A stretch of 24,595 nucleotides of DNA from an uncultured Eubacteriales bacterium. Its GTDB lineage: Bacteria > Bacillota > Clostridia > Oscillospirales > Oscillospiraceae. The stretch spans positions 1 through 24,595 of the forward strand of contig USLX01000015.1 in NCBI GenBank assembly GCA_900555665.1, written 5' to 3'. Both the position numbers and the translations under genes were made by a program. Positions 16,707 to 24,525 of the stretch are shown piece by piece (positions within the stretch are counted from its first letter, which is position 1; the number at the start of each line of letters is the position of its first letter). Under the pieces are notes generated by a model. It searched no databases. It had not been told where the DNA came from and worked only from the letters and a program-made list of their open reading frames with translations.

Positions 16707-17315
16707 ATGAAAAAACGAATTTCTGCGTTGATTTTGATTGCGACGCTGGCGCTGGGACTGCTCGGCTGTGCGGTGCTGCAGGCCGGGCAGCGGCAGCTGG
16801 CCGCAAAGCTCATCCGGCTGCATGTGGTGGCCAATTCAGATTCCGACGAGGATCAGGCGGTGAAGCTTCGCGTGCGGGACGCCGTTTTGCAGGCGGCGCA
16901 GCCCTATGTTACAGGCCCGGACGCAGAAGGGGCGCTGGCGGAAAACCTCGGCACGCTGGAGCGTGCGGCGGCGAAGGCGCTGCGCAGCCTGGGGCGGGAG
17001 GACGCCGTCTCGGTGGCGCTGCAGAACGAGGCATTTCCGACGCGGGCGTATGAGACGTTTTCCCTGCCGGCGGGCGTCTATCGGACGCTTCGGGTGACGA
17101 TCGGGGCCGGAGCGGGGCACAACTGGTGGTGCGTGGTATTTCCAACGCTCTGCACGGCCGCCAGCCTGGACGAGCTAGAGACGGCGGCTGCGGCCGGGGG
17201 GTTCAGCGAGGGTGAAGTGAAGCTGATTACGGGCGCGGAGGACGGATATGTGCTGAAATTCCGGATTTTGGAGCTCCTGGAGGCGCTCAAGGCGAGGCTG
17301 CGCGGGCAGTCATGA
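16707..17315 (+). CDS. spoIIR: Stage II sporulation protein R (SpoIIR)
   Basis: SpoIIR is a forespore-made, secreted signal that triggers SpoIIGA to process pro-sigma-E in the mother cell during sporulation. The 202-aa product has an N-terminal signal helix (MKKRISALILIATLALGLLG), then the family hallmarks RLHVVANSDSDEDQAVKLRVRDAV, GAGHNWWCVVFPTLC (His138, Trp140-141, Cys142) and YVLKFRILELLE near the end. The residue after the helix is Cys in LLGC, which could be a lipobox, although SpoIIR is not generally known as a lipoprotein. The ATG follows a terminator U-tract without a recognisable ribosome site. An open frame upstream to 16593 exists but would run through ispE and the hairpin, so I rejected it. 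It shows the organism belongs to an endospore-forming lineage. Confidence 0.93.
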   Translation: MKKRISALILIATLALGLLGCAVLQAGQRQLAAKLIRLHVVANSDSDEDQAVKLRVRDAVLQAAQPYVTGPDAEGALAENLGTLERAAAKALRSLGREDAVSVALQNEAFPTRAYETFSLPAGVYRTLRVTIGAGAGHNWWCVVFPTLCTAASLDELETAAAAGGFSEGEVKLITGAEDGYVLKFRILELLEALKARLRGQS

Positions 17316-17431
17316 CCGGGGCGGATGGGATTGGGGCGGATGAGTGTGAACACGCCCTTCTCCCCTGCAGCAAATTGCGCGCTGCAGGCAGCGTTTTGGC
17401 GGGCGAAGCGGTGATTTTCAAACATAACTGC

Positions 17432-17470
17432 AAAAACGGGAAGGCCGGAACCTGAGCGGTTCCGGCCTTC
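17432..17470 (-). terminator. Terminator hairpin, minus-strand orientation
   Basis: A perfect 13-bp GC-rich stem (17440-17452 with 17458-17470) has loop TGAGC. On the minus strand it is followed by CCCGTTTTTG. It could end leftward transcripts from the MBOAT-DHHW operon after the hairpin chain; on the plus strand, after spoIIR, it lacks a T-tract. Confidence 0.65.
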
Positions 17471-17534
17471 GCTGCAATGCGAATGTCAGGCGTTTGGTGC
17501 GTTGGGGCGGGTAAGATTTCAGAAGTAATACTAT

Positions 17535-17671
17535 TTTCTGATTAAATTCTTTCATCAGAAAGGTTCCGCCTTTGGCGTAACCGATTCCGTGATTTTGATA
17601 AAATCACGGAATCTCGTCTCATAATGATCTTCCTATTAAAAACTTCCATTCCATGAATGAAAGTTTTTAAT
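17535..17671. repeat. AT-rich chain of four consecutive hairpins
   Basis: The 17316-17716 gap between spoIIR and the DHHW gene holds no credible gene. Within it are four adjoining inverted repeats: 8 bp (17535-17542/17554-17561), 9 bp with one mismatch (17562-17570/17574-17582), 14 bp perfect with loop GAT (17583-17596/17600-17613) and 17 bp with one mismatch (17635-17651/17655-17671). The first three abut with no spacer. The base composition is much more AT-rich than the flanks. It could be a structured RNA, a degenerate mobile repeat, or a stabilising 3' end for the operon to its right. Confidence 0.55.
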
Positions 17672-17716
17672 TGAATATCAGTATCAGGCCCCTGGCTCTT
17701 ACCTGGGTCCTTTGGT

Positions 17717-19159
17717 TCAGGAATCCTGGCCGACGAGGCGATCGAGCCAGCGGACATAGGCTTTGCTGTTGATCATGTAGGGATAGTTGATGACGAGCAG
17801 ATCATCCACGGCCTGCTCGGCAGCAAACTGCGTCAGGTCGAGCGAGGGCTTGCCGTCGCGGTTGAATTCGCGCGGGTCAACGACGATGATCTTGCTGTAG
17901 TGGCTGGTGAGGAACGGGACGAGGGCGTTGCCGTAGGACTCCTTCAGCACCAGGCAGGTGCCGCCTTTGGCCGTAGACTCGATGATGCAGATGGGCGTGT
18001 CGCCGCCGATGAAGCAGAGGTATTTGTTGTCCACGGCGCTGTCCATCTTCGTGTAGACGACGCTGACGGGGACGCCGTTTTGCAGCGTGGCGTCAGCATA
18101 ATAGCGCGCGTGCGTCTCGTAGATGGGCAGGTAGTAGTCGAGGTAATCCGGGTTATTTTTCAGGACGTCGCTCTGCGGATAGCCCTTGGTGAAGGTATAC
18201 ATGGAGCCGACGAAGTTGTCATAGCGGCCGGTTTCGAAGTCCTCGAGCGGCACGGCCTCGAAGCCTGCCGTCTCGCAGAAGGCGGTGTAGGCGTAGTAGG
18301 CGCCGAGTTGCGTCCAGTGGTGATCGGTGCGGAAGTAGATGTACTCATCCGTATGGCTGCGGAGCTTGGCATAGGCGTCAACCGTGAGGATGCCTGGGGT
18401 CATCTTACTATAGCAGAGGTCGATCATGTCCTTCTGGCTGTGCAGGCCGGTATGGAGGCTTTCGGGCGAATAGAATTCACCGCCGTTGGGCGTGATGAGG
18501 CTGATGGTACGGACGGTTTCGCCCATCGCGGCGGCGAGATCACCGACGGCCTTGGCATAGGAGGCGATGATTTCGGAATCCGCGGTCGGGATCTCCATGG
18601 CGCGCGTGCCGACGACGACCACGGAGCCGGCGTAGCTGGCCTCGGATTCGTCGGGATCGTCGAGCGCGGGATCGGGTTCGGCGGGCTGCTCCGGCTGCGC
18701 CGTGGTGTCGGTTTCCAGAGGGGTCGTCTCCCCTGTCGTAGTCTCGCCTGTCGAAGGATCCGGGGGCGTGTCTGCAGGCGTATCCGGCGCGGGCGTCGCA
18801 TCCGGTTCCGTCTTGCCGTTCAGCGCGGCCTGGACATCGCCAAGGGACTCGCCGCCCTGCTCGGCGCCCGTATTGCCGCTCAGGACGAGGACATTGTCCT
18901 GCTCTCCGGAGCCGGCGTAGTAAAACCGGCCGAGGGTTTTGTTCCACTGCATGAGTTGTTCGCGGCCGGGGAAGGTCGCGGTATAGTACGCCTCCAACTG
19001 CGGGAGGAAGGTGCCGTCAAAGAGCGCCCGAAGGGAGAATTGGGGCGCGGCCGTCTGGGAAAGGCCTGCGGGCTGGCGCCAGAGGATCAGAGAGAGCGCG
19101 CCAATCACGAGCAGCAGCGCGAGTGCCAGGACAAGCAGGACGCGATAGAGTTTTTTCAT
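17717..19159 (-). CDS. DHHW family protein (AlgX/AlgJ-like SGNH acetylation partner)
   Basis: A 480-aa protein anchored or exported by an N-terminal hydrophobic helix (about residues 8-27). The catalytic signature of the DHHW/AlgX-J group is present: FRTDHHWT (Asp279, His280, His281, Trp282) and LKESYGNAL with Ser408, giving a plausible Ser-His-Asp triad. In alginate and related systems such proteins act outside the membrane, transferring acetyl groups received through an MBOAT protein to a polysaccharide. A Pro/Thr/Glu/Asp-rich segment (about 116-170) is inserted between the N-terminal part and the catalytic domain and looks like an unstructured linker. It starts 12 nt after the MBOAT stop with AAGGAGG 7 nt upstream, so the pair is one operon. 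The polysaccharide substrate is unknown; no glycan genes are in view. Confidence 0.88.
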   Translation of the reverse strand: MKKLYRVLLVLALALLLVIGALSLILWRQPAGLSQTAAPQFSLRALFDGTFLPQLEAYYTATFPGREQLMQWNKTLGRFYYAGSGEQDNVLVLSGNTGAEQGGESLGDVQAALNGKTEPDATPAPDTPADTPPDPSTGETTTGETTPLETDTTAQPEQPAEPDPALDDPDESEASYAGSVVVVGTRAMEIPTADSEIIASYAKAVGDLAAAMGETVRTISLITPNGGEFYSPESLHTGLHSQKDMIDLCYSKMTPGILTVDAYAKLRSHTDEYIYFRTDHHWTQLGAYYAYTAFCETAGFEAVPLEDFETGRYDNFVGSMYTFTKGYPQSDVLKNNPDYLDYYLPIYETHARYYADATLQNGVPVSVVYTKMDSAVDNKYLCFIGGDTPICIIESTAKGGTCLVLKESYGNALVPFLTSHYSKIIVVDPREFNRDGKPSLDLTQFAAEQAVDDLLVINYPYMINSKAYVRWLDRLVGQDS

Positions 19160-19171
19160 GATCCGCCCTCC

Positions 19172-20581
19172 TTAGAACCGGAAATAGAGGAACGCACTGT
19201 AGCTCGAACCGACAAGCGAAACGGTCGCAAGGGCGAGCAGCGCAAAATCGAACAAAAACGTCAGGATCACATAGATCTTGCCCTTGACGGTGCGGCTGTT
19301 TTTCTCCATACAGAGCGCGCCCGTAGCATTGCCGAGCAGCTGCGGAAGCGGCGTACAGCCGATGACGCAGAGGGCAAGCAGGGGGAGGTGGCTGCGGCGG
19401 GTCATGGCCGTGAGCGTGCTGCTCAGGCCCGCGCCGGCGAAGCCGAAGAGGATCCGGAAGCTCTCGAGCAGGCGGGAGAAGTCCGTATGGTAGAAGATAT
19501 TCCAGCTGACGGCGATGAGAAAGAGCGTGAGGAGATGGCGAAGCACGGACGGAATGTGCGAAAAGGGCTTGAAACAGAGGCGCTCGATGGCGAGGACGAC
19601 GAAGAAATACGCGCCCCAGAGGACAAAGTTCCAGCTGGCTCCGTGCCAGAGGCCGGTGAGCAGCCAGACGACGGCCATATTCCGATAGACCAGATGCCGG
19701 TTGCCGCCAAGGGGGATGTAGACATAGTCCCGGAAGAAGCTGCTCAGGGAAATGTGCCAGCGGCGCCAGAATTCGCTGACCGTTTTGGAGATGTAGGGAT
19801 ATTTGAAATTCTCCGGATATTTGAAGCCAAAGATACGGCCCATGCCGATGGCCATATCGGAATAGCCGGAAAAATCAAAATAGATCTGGAACATGTACAT
19901 GATCACGCCGAACCAGAGGCCGAGGGTCGTGGAGGCGGCGAAGCTGCCGCCGAGGAGCTGGTCGGCCACGGCGCCGGCATAGTCGGCAATGAGAACCTTT
20001 TTGGCCAGGCCGATGCAGAAGCGCGTCATGCCGTAAAAGCAGGCGCGGGGCGTGGAATGCCGGTCTTCGATCTCCTTTTCCACGTCGGAATAGCGGACGA
20101 TGGGGCCCGCGATGAGCTGCGGGAAGAGGGAGACATAGAGCAGAAATTTGGCAAACGAGCGCTGTACACCCACCTCACCGCGATAGACGTCAATAACGTA
20201 GCTCATGGCCTGGAAGGTATAAAACGAGATGCCGATGGGCAGGGCAAGCTGCGGCGCGGCAGCGTCAATCCGGAACAGGGCATAGAGATTTTCAAGCAGG
20301 AAGCCTGTATATTTGAAGACGCCGAGGCAGAGGAGATTGAAGGCCACGGCGAGGACAAGAAACCGCCGCGCCGGATGACGGCCCAGAAGCAGGCCGAAGG
20401 CCCAGTTTGCCCCGGCAACGGCGATCATCAAAAACAGATAGACCGGTTCGCCCCAGGCATAGAAGACCAGACTGGCGGCAAGCAGGACGAAATTTTTCGC
20501 CCGCAGGCTTTTGCAAAGGAAGTAGGCCAGGAGGCAGAGCGGGAAAAAGACATATAAAAAAATGAGACTGGAAAACAGCAT
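19172..20581 (-). CDS. MBOAT family membrane-bound O-acyltransferase (AlgI-like)
   Basis: A 469-aa polytopic membrane protein of the AlgI/DltB-type MBOAT family, which moves acyl groups from cytoplasmic donors across the membrane to a surface acceptor. It begins MLFSSLIFLYVFFPLCLLAY, typical of AlgI-like proteins, and carries YIPLGGNRHLVYRNM and the catalytic GLWHGASWNF with His313. Hydrophobic helices run along the whole length. The ATG has GGAG 7 nt upstream. Followed 12 nt later by a DHHW partner, it fits the two-gene surface-polysaccharide O-acetylation cassette common in Firmicutes. DltB is less likely because no dltA, dltC or dltD is adjacent. The acyl group is presumed to be acetyl. 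Confidence 0.93.
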   Translation of the reverse strand: MLFSSLIFLYVFFPLCLLAYFLCKSLRAKNFVLLAASLVFYAWGEPVYLFLMIAVAGANWAFGLLLGRHPARRFLVLAVAFNLLCLGVFKYTGFLLENLYALFRIDAAAPQLALPIGISFYTFQAMSYVIDVYRGEVGVQRSFAKFLLYVSLFPQLIAGPIVRYSDVEKEIEDRHSTPRACFYGMTRFCIGLAKKVLIADYAGAVADQLLGGSFAASTTLGLWFGVIMYMFQIYFDFSGYSDMAIGMGRIFGFKYPENFKYPYISKTVSEFWRRWHISLSSFFRDYVYIPLGGNRHLVYRNMAVVWLLTGLWHGASWNFVLWGAYFFVVLAIERLCFKPFSHIPSVLRHLLTLFLIAVSWNIFYHTDFSRLLESFRILFGFAGAGLSSTLTAMTRRSHLPLLALCVIGCTPLPQLLGNATGALCMEKNSRTVKGKIYVILTFLFDFALLALATVSLVGSSYSAFLYFRF

Positions 20582-20620
20582 AGAAACGCTCCAAATGATT
20601 TACATAATTATTTCCCTAAT

Positions 20621-20649
20621 AATTTACCAAACGCGCGGAGGATTTGCAA
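20621..20649 (-). promoter_or_regulatory. Promoter of the MBOAT-DHHW operon
   Basis: On the minus strand TTGCAA (20649-20644) and TAAATT (20626-20621) are separated by 17 nt, in an AT-rich gap of about 250 bp that separates the operon from the divergent deoR-type gene. Confidence 0.6.
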
Positions 20650-20732
20650 GACATAATTCCGCTTTTTTTGCAATTCTTAATTTTTCGGCGGGCGGAATGC
20701 GGAAAAATACAGAAAAGCTGCGGTGCAGTGCC

Positions 20733-20761
20733 TTGCTTTTCCGGACGGAGGGTGGTATAGT
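20733..20761 (+). promoter_or_regulatory. Promoter of the DeoR-type regulator gene
   Basis: TTGCTT (20733-20738) and TATAGT (20756-20761) are separated by 17 nt, giving a leader of about 60 nt before the ATG at 20830. Confidence 0.65.
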
Positions 20762-20829
20762 AGGTGGATGAACGTGTGGTTTTCTGTGAGATTGTGTGGA
20801 AGCGCAGAAAACCGGAGAAAGGGACTGAC

Positions 20830-21600
20830 ATGTTAGCGATTGAACGAAAAAACGAAATTTTAAACCGGCTGCGCAACGAAAAGCGCGTGCTGGTGAGCGA
20901 ACTGGCTGAGGTTTACAACGTGACGGAAGAAACCATCCGGCGCGATCTGGACAAGCTGGAAAAAGAGGGCTATGCAACGAAGACCTACGGCGGCGCGATC
21001 CTTGGGAATACCACAAAAACCGATCTCTCTTACGCTGTGCGCAACAAGGCGAATGTGGAAGCCAAGAAGATGATTGCGGCGCTGATTGTGGATTTGATAG
21101 AAGACGGCGACCATCTGATGATCGACCACAGCTCGACCTGCTATTTTTCCATGAAAAAGCTGCGGGAGAAGAAGAATTTGACCGTGATCACAAACTCTGT
21201 AGAACTGGCATCGGAAATCTGCACGATTGAGGGCTGGAACGTCTATATGACAGGCGGACAGCTGCGGCCGGAGTCGATGGCGCTGTCCGGGCCGGCAAGC
21301 TTTGAAATTCTGCACACCTATCATGTGGATAAGACGCTGTTTTCCTGCAAGGGCATTGACATGGCGGCCGGGATTACGGATTCGAACGACCTGCATGCAG
21401 AAATCAAGCATGCCATGGTCTGCGCGGCCAAGCAGCCGATTTTGGCCGTGGACAGCAGCAAATTTGATAAGATTTCGTTTGTCAACATTGCGAGATTGCA
21501 GGAGGTGCGCGTGGTGGTGACAAACACGAAGCCGTCGGAGGAATGGCTGCGGACGCTGGCGCGGATGGAGATCCGGTGTATCTACCCGGAGCGGACGTGA
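20830..21600 (+). CDS. DeoR/GlpR family transcriptional regulator
   Basis: A 256-aa cytoplasmic repressor-type protein. The N-terminal winged helix-turn-helix (about residues 5-57) contains VSELAEVYNVTEETIRRDLDKLEKEG and the family's KTYGGAI after it. The C-terminal domain resembles a sugar-phosphate isomerase and carries DHSSTCYFSMKKL, VITNSVELA, SCKGIDMAAGITDSN and a terminal VVVTNTKPSEEWL, the effector-binding features of DeoR regulators. The ATG at 20830 is preferred to 20764 because GAAAGGGA lies just before it and the HTH then starts at the usual distance. No sugar kinase, PTS or isomerase gene follows, so its targets cannot be assigned. It overlaps the GNAT gene by 4 nt. Confidence 0.9.
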   Translation: MLAIERKNEILNRLRNEKRVLVSELAEVYNVTEETIRRDLDKLEKEGYATKTYGGAILGNTTKTDLSYAVRNKANVEAKKMIAALIVDLIEDGDHLMIDHSSTCYFSMKKLREKKNLTVITNSVELASEICTIEGWNVYMTGGQLRPESMALSGPASFEILHTYHVDKTLFSCKGIDMAAGITDSNDLHAEIKHAMVCAAKQPILAVDSSKFDKISFVNIARLQEVRVVVTNTKPSEEWLRTLARMEIRCIYPERT

Positions 21601-22112
21601 GGCCGAATTGGGACGCTTCCGCGCTCTCGCGGCGGTATGCCGTGCGGGTGCTGACGGAGGCGGATGTGGAGATGATTTTCGCGCTTTGCAGGACGCAGAC
21701 GCTCTTCTACCGGTACCACCCGCCGTTTGTGACGCCGGAGAGCATTCTGGAAGATCTTCGGGCCCTGCCGCCCGGAAAGACCGTGGCGGACAAGCTTTTT
21801 GCCGGATTTTTTGACGGCACGGCGCTGGCCGCAATTCTGGATCTCATTTGGGACTATCCGGCGCGCGGAACGGCGTGGCTCGGGCTTTTTATGCTGGATG
21901 CGGCGCGGCAGGGCCAAGGCGAAGGAACTGCGCTGGTGGGCGAAATTTTGCAGGCGCTGCGGGAGGCCGGAATGTCGCGGGTTCGGCTCGGCGTCGACCT
22001 GGGAAATGCACAGAGTTGGGCGTTCTGGACGAAAAACGGATTTTCGCAGGTGGACACAGGGCGCTATCTTGTGCTGGAACGGGCGCTTGGGGACGCTGCG
22101 GCTGTAGAATAA
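21597..22112 (+). CDS. GNAT family N-acetyltransferase
   Basis: A 171-aa acetyl-CoA-dependent acyltransferase with unknown acceptor. The beta1-alpha1 unit is YAVRVLTEADVEMIFALCR, and the acetyl-CoA loop is RQGQGEGTALVGEIL (from Arg104). NAQSWAFWTKNGF (137-149) is the usual region before the last strands. I chose GTG 21597, which overlaps the deoR-type stop as GTGA, with GGAG 5 nt upstream; a start at ATG 21543 would add 18 residues absent from typical GNAT folds. The overlap implies translational coupling with the regulator. Confidence 0.85.
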   Translation: MRPNWDASALSRRYAVRVLTEADVEMIFALCRTQTLFYRYHPPFVTPESILEDLRALPPGKTVADKLFAGFFDGTALAAILDLIWDYPARGTAWLGLFMLDAARQGQGEGTALVGEILQALREAGMSRVRLGVDLGNAQSWAFWTKNGFSQVDTGRYLVLERALGDAAAVE

Positions 22113-22116
22113 GAAG

Positions 22117-22146
22117 AGCCGCCCTGCCGGAATGGCCGGGGCGGCT
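22117..22146. terminator. Terminator hairpin between convergent genes
   Basis: A GC-rich stem of about 10 bp (22117-22126 with 22137-22146, one G-T pair) lies between the GNAT stop and the lipoprotein stop. The T-tracts are weak (TATTTTG on the plus strand), so strength is uncertain. Confidence 0.55.
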
Positions 22147-22161
22147 TGGTATTTTGGTGGC

Positions 22162-22890
22162 TCAGGGCGTTTGGGGCACAGCTGACGCGGAAATGGTGAC
22201 GCAGGGTTCGCCGTTGACGGCAGAGAAGGTAAACCGCAGGGTGGGTGCATCGGGTGTCCGCTCACGAACGGTCAGCGTGTCGCCGTCCTCCGTCACGTCA
22301 TGCCAACCGGTCGTCTCATAGAACGCCGCAAAGAGGGCCTTGGCGTCGGGATATTCCGTCTCCCCGATCGTCACGGGATTGCAGTGATAGGACTGGCCGA
22401 GGCTCAGATCCTGCTCGTTCCGGTTCGACGTCACCGCGTCCAGTGCAAAAGCCGGGATCAGCGCGTCAAAGGCTTCGATGCTGCCCTCCTGTTCCGGCTG
22501 AATCCAGTAACGCATCCCCGTGTAGCGATACCACGGTGCATCCCAATCCTTGCGGTCGATCTGTGCCAGCCAATAAAAGTCCTTTGTACCGTTCTCCTGT
22601 GCCACAGTCAGCAGGTAGCCCGCCGGTTCTCCGCCGCGCGTGACCACCTCTGCGGTAAAGTCCTCACTTCCGCCGCGCCGCACGAGCTCATAGGGCGTCA
22701 GCTCCGACGTGAACTGATTGCCGCCGTAGTGCATGTAGTTCAGCGGGTTCAGCCGTGCGCCGTACTTCAGCTCCAGCACGTTCCCGCTGGGATAGGCCTG
22801 AGCGGGAATGGTCTTCTGCCAGCCGCTGCCGTCGCAGCCCACGAGCAGGAGCAAGGCCAGGAGCGAGATCAGGAACAGTCTCTTTTTCAT
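22162..22890 (-). CDS. Putative lipoprotein of unknown function
   Basis: A 242-aa exported protein that I do not recognise. The N-terminus MKKRLFLISLLALLLLVGC is a lipoprotein signal with lipobox LVGC, so Cys19 would be lipidated and the rest would face outward. The mature part is mixed alpha/beta in appearance, with several Tyr/Trp-rich stretches (APWYRYTGMRYWIQPEQEG) and no catalytic motif that I can name. The start at 22890 has GGGGAG 8 nt upstream. The longer frame to ATG 22923 would start inside the predicted -10 box, so I rejected it. It is a single-gene unit between a terminator and its own promoter. Confidence 0.8.
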   Translation of the reverse strand: MKKRLFLISLLALLLLVGCDGSGWQKTIPAQAYPSGNVLELKYGARLNPLNYMHYGGNQFTSELTPYELVRRGGSEDFTAEVVTRGGEPAGYLLTVAQENGTKDFYWLAQIDRKDWDAPWYRYTGMRYWIQPEQEGSIEAFDALIPAFALDAVTSNRNEQDLSLGQSYHCNPVTIGETEYPDAKALFAAFYETTGWHDVTEDGDTLTVRERTPDAPTLRFTFSAVNGEPCVTISASAVPQTP

Positions 22891-22918
22891 TTGCAGCACT
22901 CCCCTCTCTGTTTTTTTC

Positions 22919-22927
22919 ATCATACCA
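22919..22927 (-). promoter_or_regulatory. Extended -10 promoter of the lipoprotein gene
   Basis: On the minus strand TGGTATGAT gives an extended -10 (TGn plus TATGAT). No clear -35 is seen. The leader of about 20 nt fits the ATG at 22890. Confidence 0.5.
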
Positions 22928-22960
22928 CTGCTTTGGTCGGAAGATCTCTTAAAAATTCTG

Positions 22961-22992
22961 AAAAACGTCCGCCGGAAGACCGGCGGACGTTT
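22961..22992 (-). terminator. Terminator of the AGCS symporter gene
   Basis: A perfect 13-bp stem (22963-22975 with 22980-22992) with loop AAGA is followed on the minus strand by a T5 run. It lies 12 nt after the symporter stop. Confidence 0.9.
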
Positions 22993-23003
22993 GAATATCC
23001 AGT

Positions 23004-24410
23004 TTACTGCTTCAGCGTCGTTTTGGAGCCGAAGTAGTCCTTTGTCAGCTTGGCAACCACGCCCGACAGCGCAAACAGTGCGATGAAGTTCGGGATGGCC
23101 ATAAGGCCGTTGAAGGTATCGGCGATGTCCCAGACGACGTTCAGCTTCGCGACTGCGCCGATCACGATCACCAGGATGAAAGCGATCTTGTAACCGCGAG
23201 CAAATTTCAGGCCGAACAGGTACTGCGCGCAGCGGCTGCCGTAGAGCGACCAGCCAAGCACCGTCGTGAACGCGAAGAGCATCAGCGCGACTGCAACAAA
23301 CACGGAGGCAAATTTCGTGCCGAAGACCGTTGCAAACGCACCGGTGATCAGTTCGGAGTTGACGTACTCGCCGAACGGAATGTCCACGCCGCTGCAGATG
23401 ATGGTCAGGGCCGTCAGCGTGCAGATGACAATGGTATCGGCAAAGACCTCGAAGATGCCATAGAGGCCCTGCTGGACCGGGCCCTTCGTGTCGGCTGCCG
23501 CGTGGGCGATGGCTGCCGAGCCGAGGCCGGCCTCGTTGGAGAACGCGCTCCGGCGCAATCCCCAGACGATGGTCTGCTTCAGGGCGATGCCCGCCGCCGC
23601 GCCGCCGACCGCACCTGGCGTGAAAGCGCAGGAGAAGATCTTGGCGAAGGCCGGGCCGATATTGCCCGCATGGGCAAAAATCACGACGAGCGCAAAGACG
23701 ATGTAGAGCACGCTCATGAACGGAATGAGCTTTTCCGCGACCGCGCCGATGCGCTTGATGCCGCCAAAGAGGATCAGGCCCACCAGCGTCGCGATCGCGA
23801 TGCCGAAGATGAGATTGAGCAGGGCGCGCTCCCCTTCCGCGGCGGGGATGAAGGCATCAATGGCGTTGTTGAGCGAACCGACGATGGAGTTGACCTGCGA
23901 CATATTGCCGATGCCAAAGCAAGCGATGGCCGCGAAGACGGCAAACAGCACGCCGACCCACTGCCAGCCCTTGCCGAGGCCATTTTTCACATAGTACATC
24001 GGGCCGCCGACCCAGTCGCCCTTCGCGTCGCGCTCGCGGAAGCGGATGGAGAGAACCACTTCAGAATATTTGATGATCATGCCGAGCAGCGCCGCCAGCC
24101 ACAGCCAGAACACCGCGCCGTAGCCGCCGAGGGCGATGGCCTGTGAGGTGCCGACAATGTTGCCGGTGCCGACCGTGGCGGCCAGCGCCGTGGTCACCGC
24201 CTGCATCGGCGTGACTGCGCCCGCGCCGGCCTCCTGCTTTTGAAACATCTTGCCAAGCGTATTTTTCACCGTATAGCCGAATTTGCTGAACTGAATACCG
24301 CGGTTGCGGATGGTCAGGTAGAGGCCGCCGAGGATCGTACATGGCAGGAAAATGTAGAGCCAGGCGACCGTGTTGAGCGTCCCGGTAAAAAAATGGATGA
24401 TCGATTGCAT
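23004..24410 (-). CDS. Alanine/glycine:cation symporter (AGCS family)
   Basis: A 468-aa inner-membrane transporter that imports alanine and/or glycine with Na+ (or H+). The family signatures are present: ATVGTGNIVGTSQAIALGG with Asn84, GGPMYYVKNGLG, and FSNEAGLGSAAIAHAAADT with Asn292, followed by the helix FADTIVICTLTALTIICSG. About ten or more hydrophobic helices cover the length, which is normal for the family. The ATG at 24410 has AGGAGG 6 nt upstream; the longer frame to 24464 would add a lysine/arginine-rich leader and place that site inside the gene. It has its own strong promoter and terminator. No amino-acid dehydrogenase or aminotransferase lies beside it in the window, so the physiological substrate is inferred from the family. 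Confidence 0.94.
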   Translation of the reverse strand: MQSIIHFFTGTLNTVAWLYIFLPCTILGGLYLTIRNRGIQFSKFGYTVKNTLGKMFQKQEAGAGAVTPMQAVTTALAATVGTGNIVGTSQAIALGGYGAVFWLWLAALLGMIIKYSEVVLSIRFRERDAKGDWVGGPMYYVKNGLGKGWQWVGVLFAVFAAIACFGIGNMSQVNSIVGSLNNAIDAFIPAAEGERALLNLIFGIAIATLVGLILFGGIKRIGAVAEKLIPFMSVLYIVFALVVIFAHAGNIGPAFAKIFSCAFTPGAVGGAAAGIALKQTIVWGLRRSAFSNEAGLGSAAIAHAAADTKGPVQQGLYGIFEVFADTIVICTLTALTIICSGVDIPFGEYVNSELITGAFATVFGTKFASVFVAVALMLFAFTTVLGWSLYGSRCAQYLFGLKFARGYKIAFILVIVIGAVAKLNVVWDIADTFNGLMAIPNFIALFALSGVVAKLTKDYFGSKTTLKQ

Positions 24411-24485
24411 AGAATGCCTCCTTTTCGGTTTCTCCCTCTTGCGTTCCGGCTTTCTGCGTTCCATAAAAAGCCAAATCTTTGATTC

Positions 24486-24514
24486 ATTATAACATTAAAC
24501 CGCGCATCTGACAA
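24486..24514 (-). promoter_or_regulatory. Promoter of the AGCS symporter gene
   Basis: On the minus strand TTGTCA (24514-24509) and a perfect TATAAT (24491-24486) are separated by 17 nt. It is one of the strongest promoters in the window; the leader is about 70 nt. Confidence 0.8.
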
Positions 24515-24525
24515 GAGAAAACCGC

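Noticed and set aside
17542..17757. A 71-aa minus-strand open frame across the hairpin chain
   Set aside because: It runs through the inverted repeats, overlaps the end of the DHHW gene, and has no ribosome site or recognisable family.
17900..20557. An 885-aa open frame antisense to the MBOAT and DHHW genes
   Set aside because: It crosses two well-identified genes on the other strand, lacks a ribosome site or domain, and has the typical shadow composition rich in Gly, Asp, Glu and Arg.
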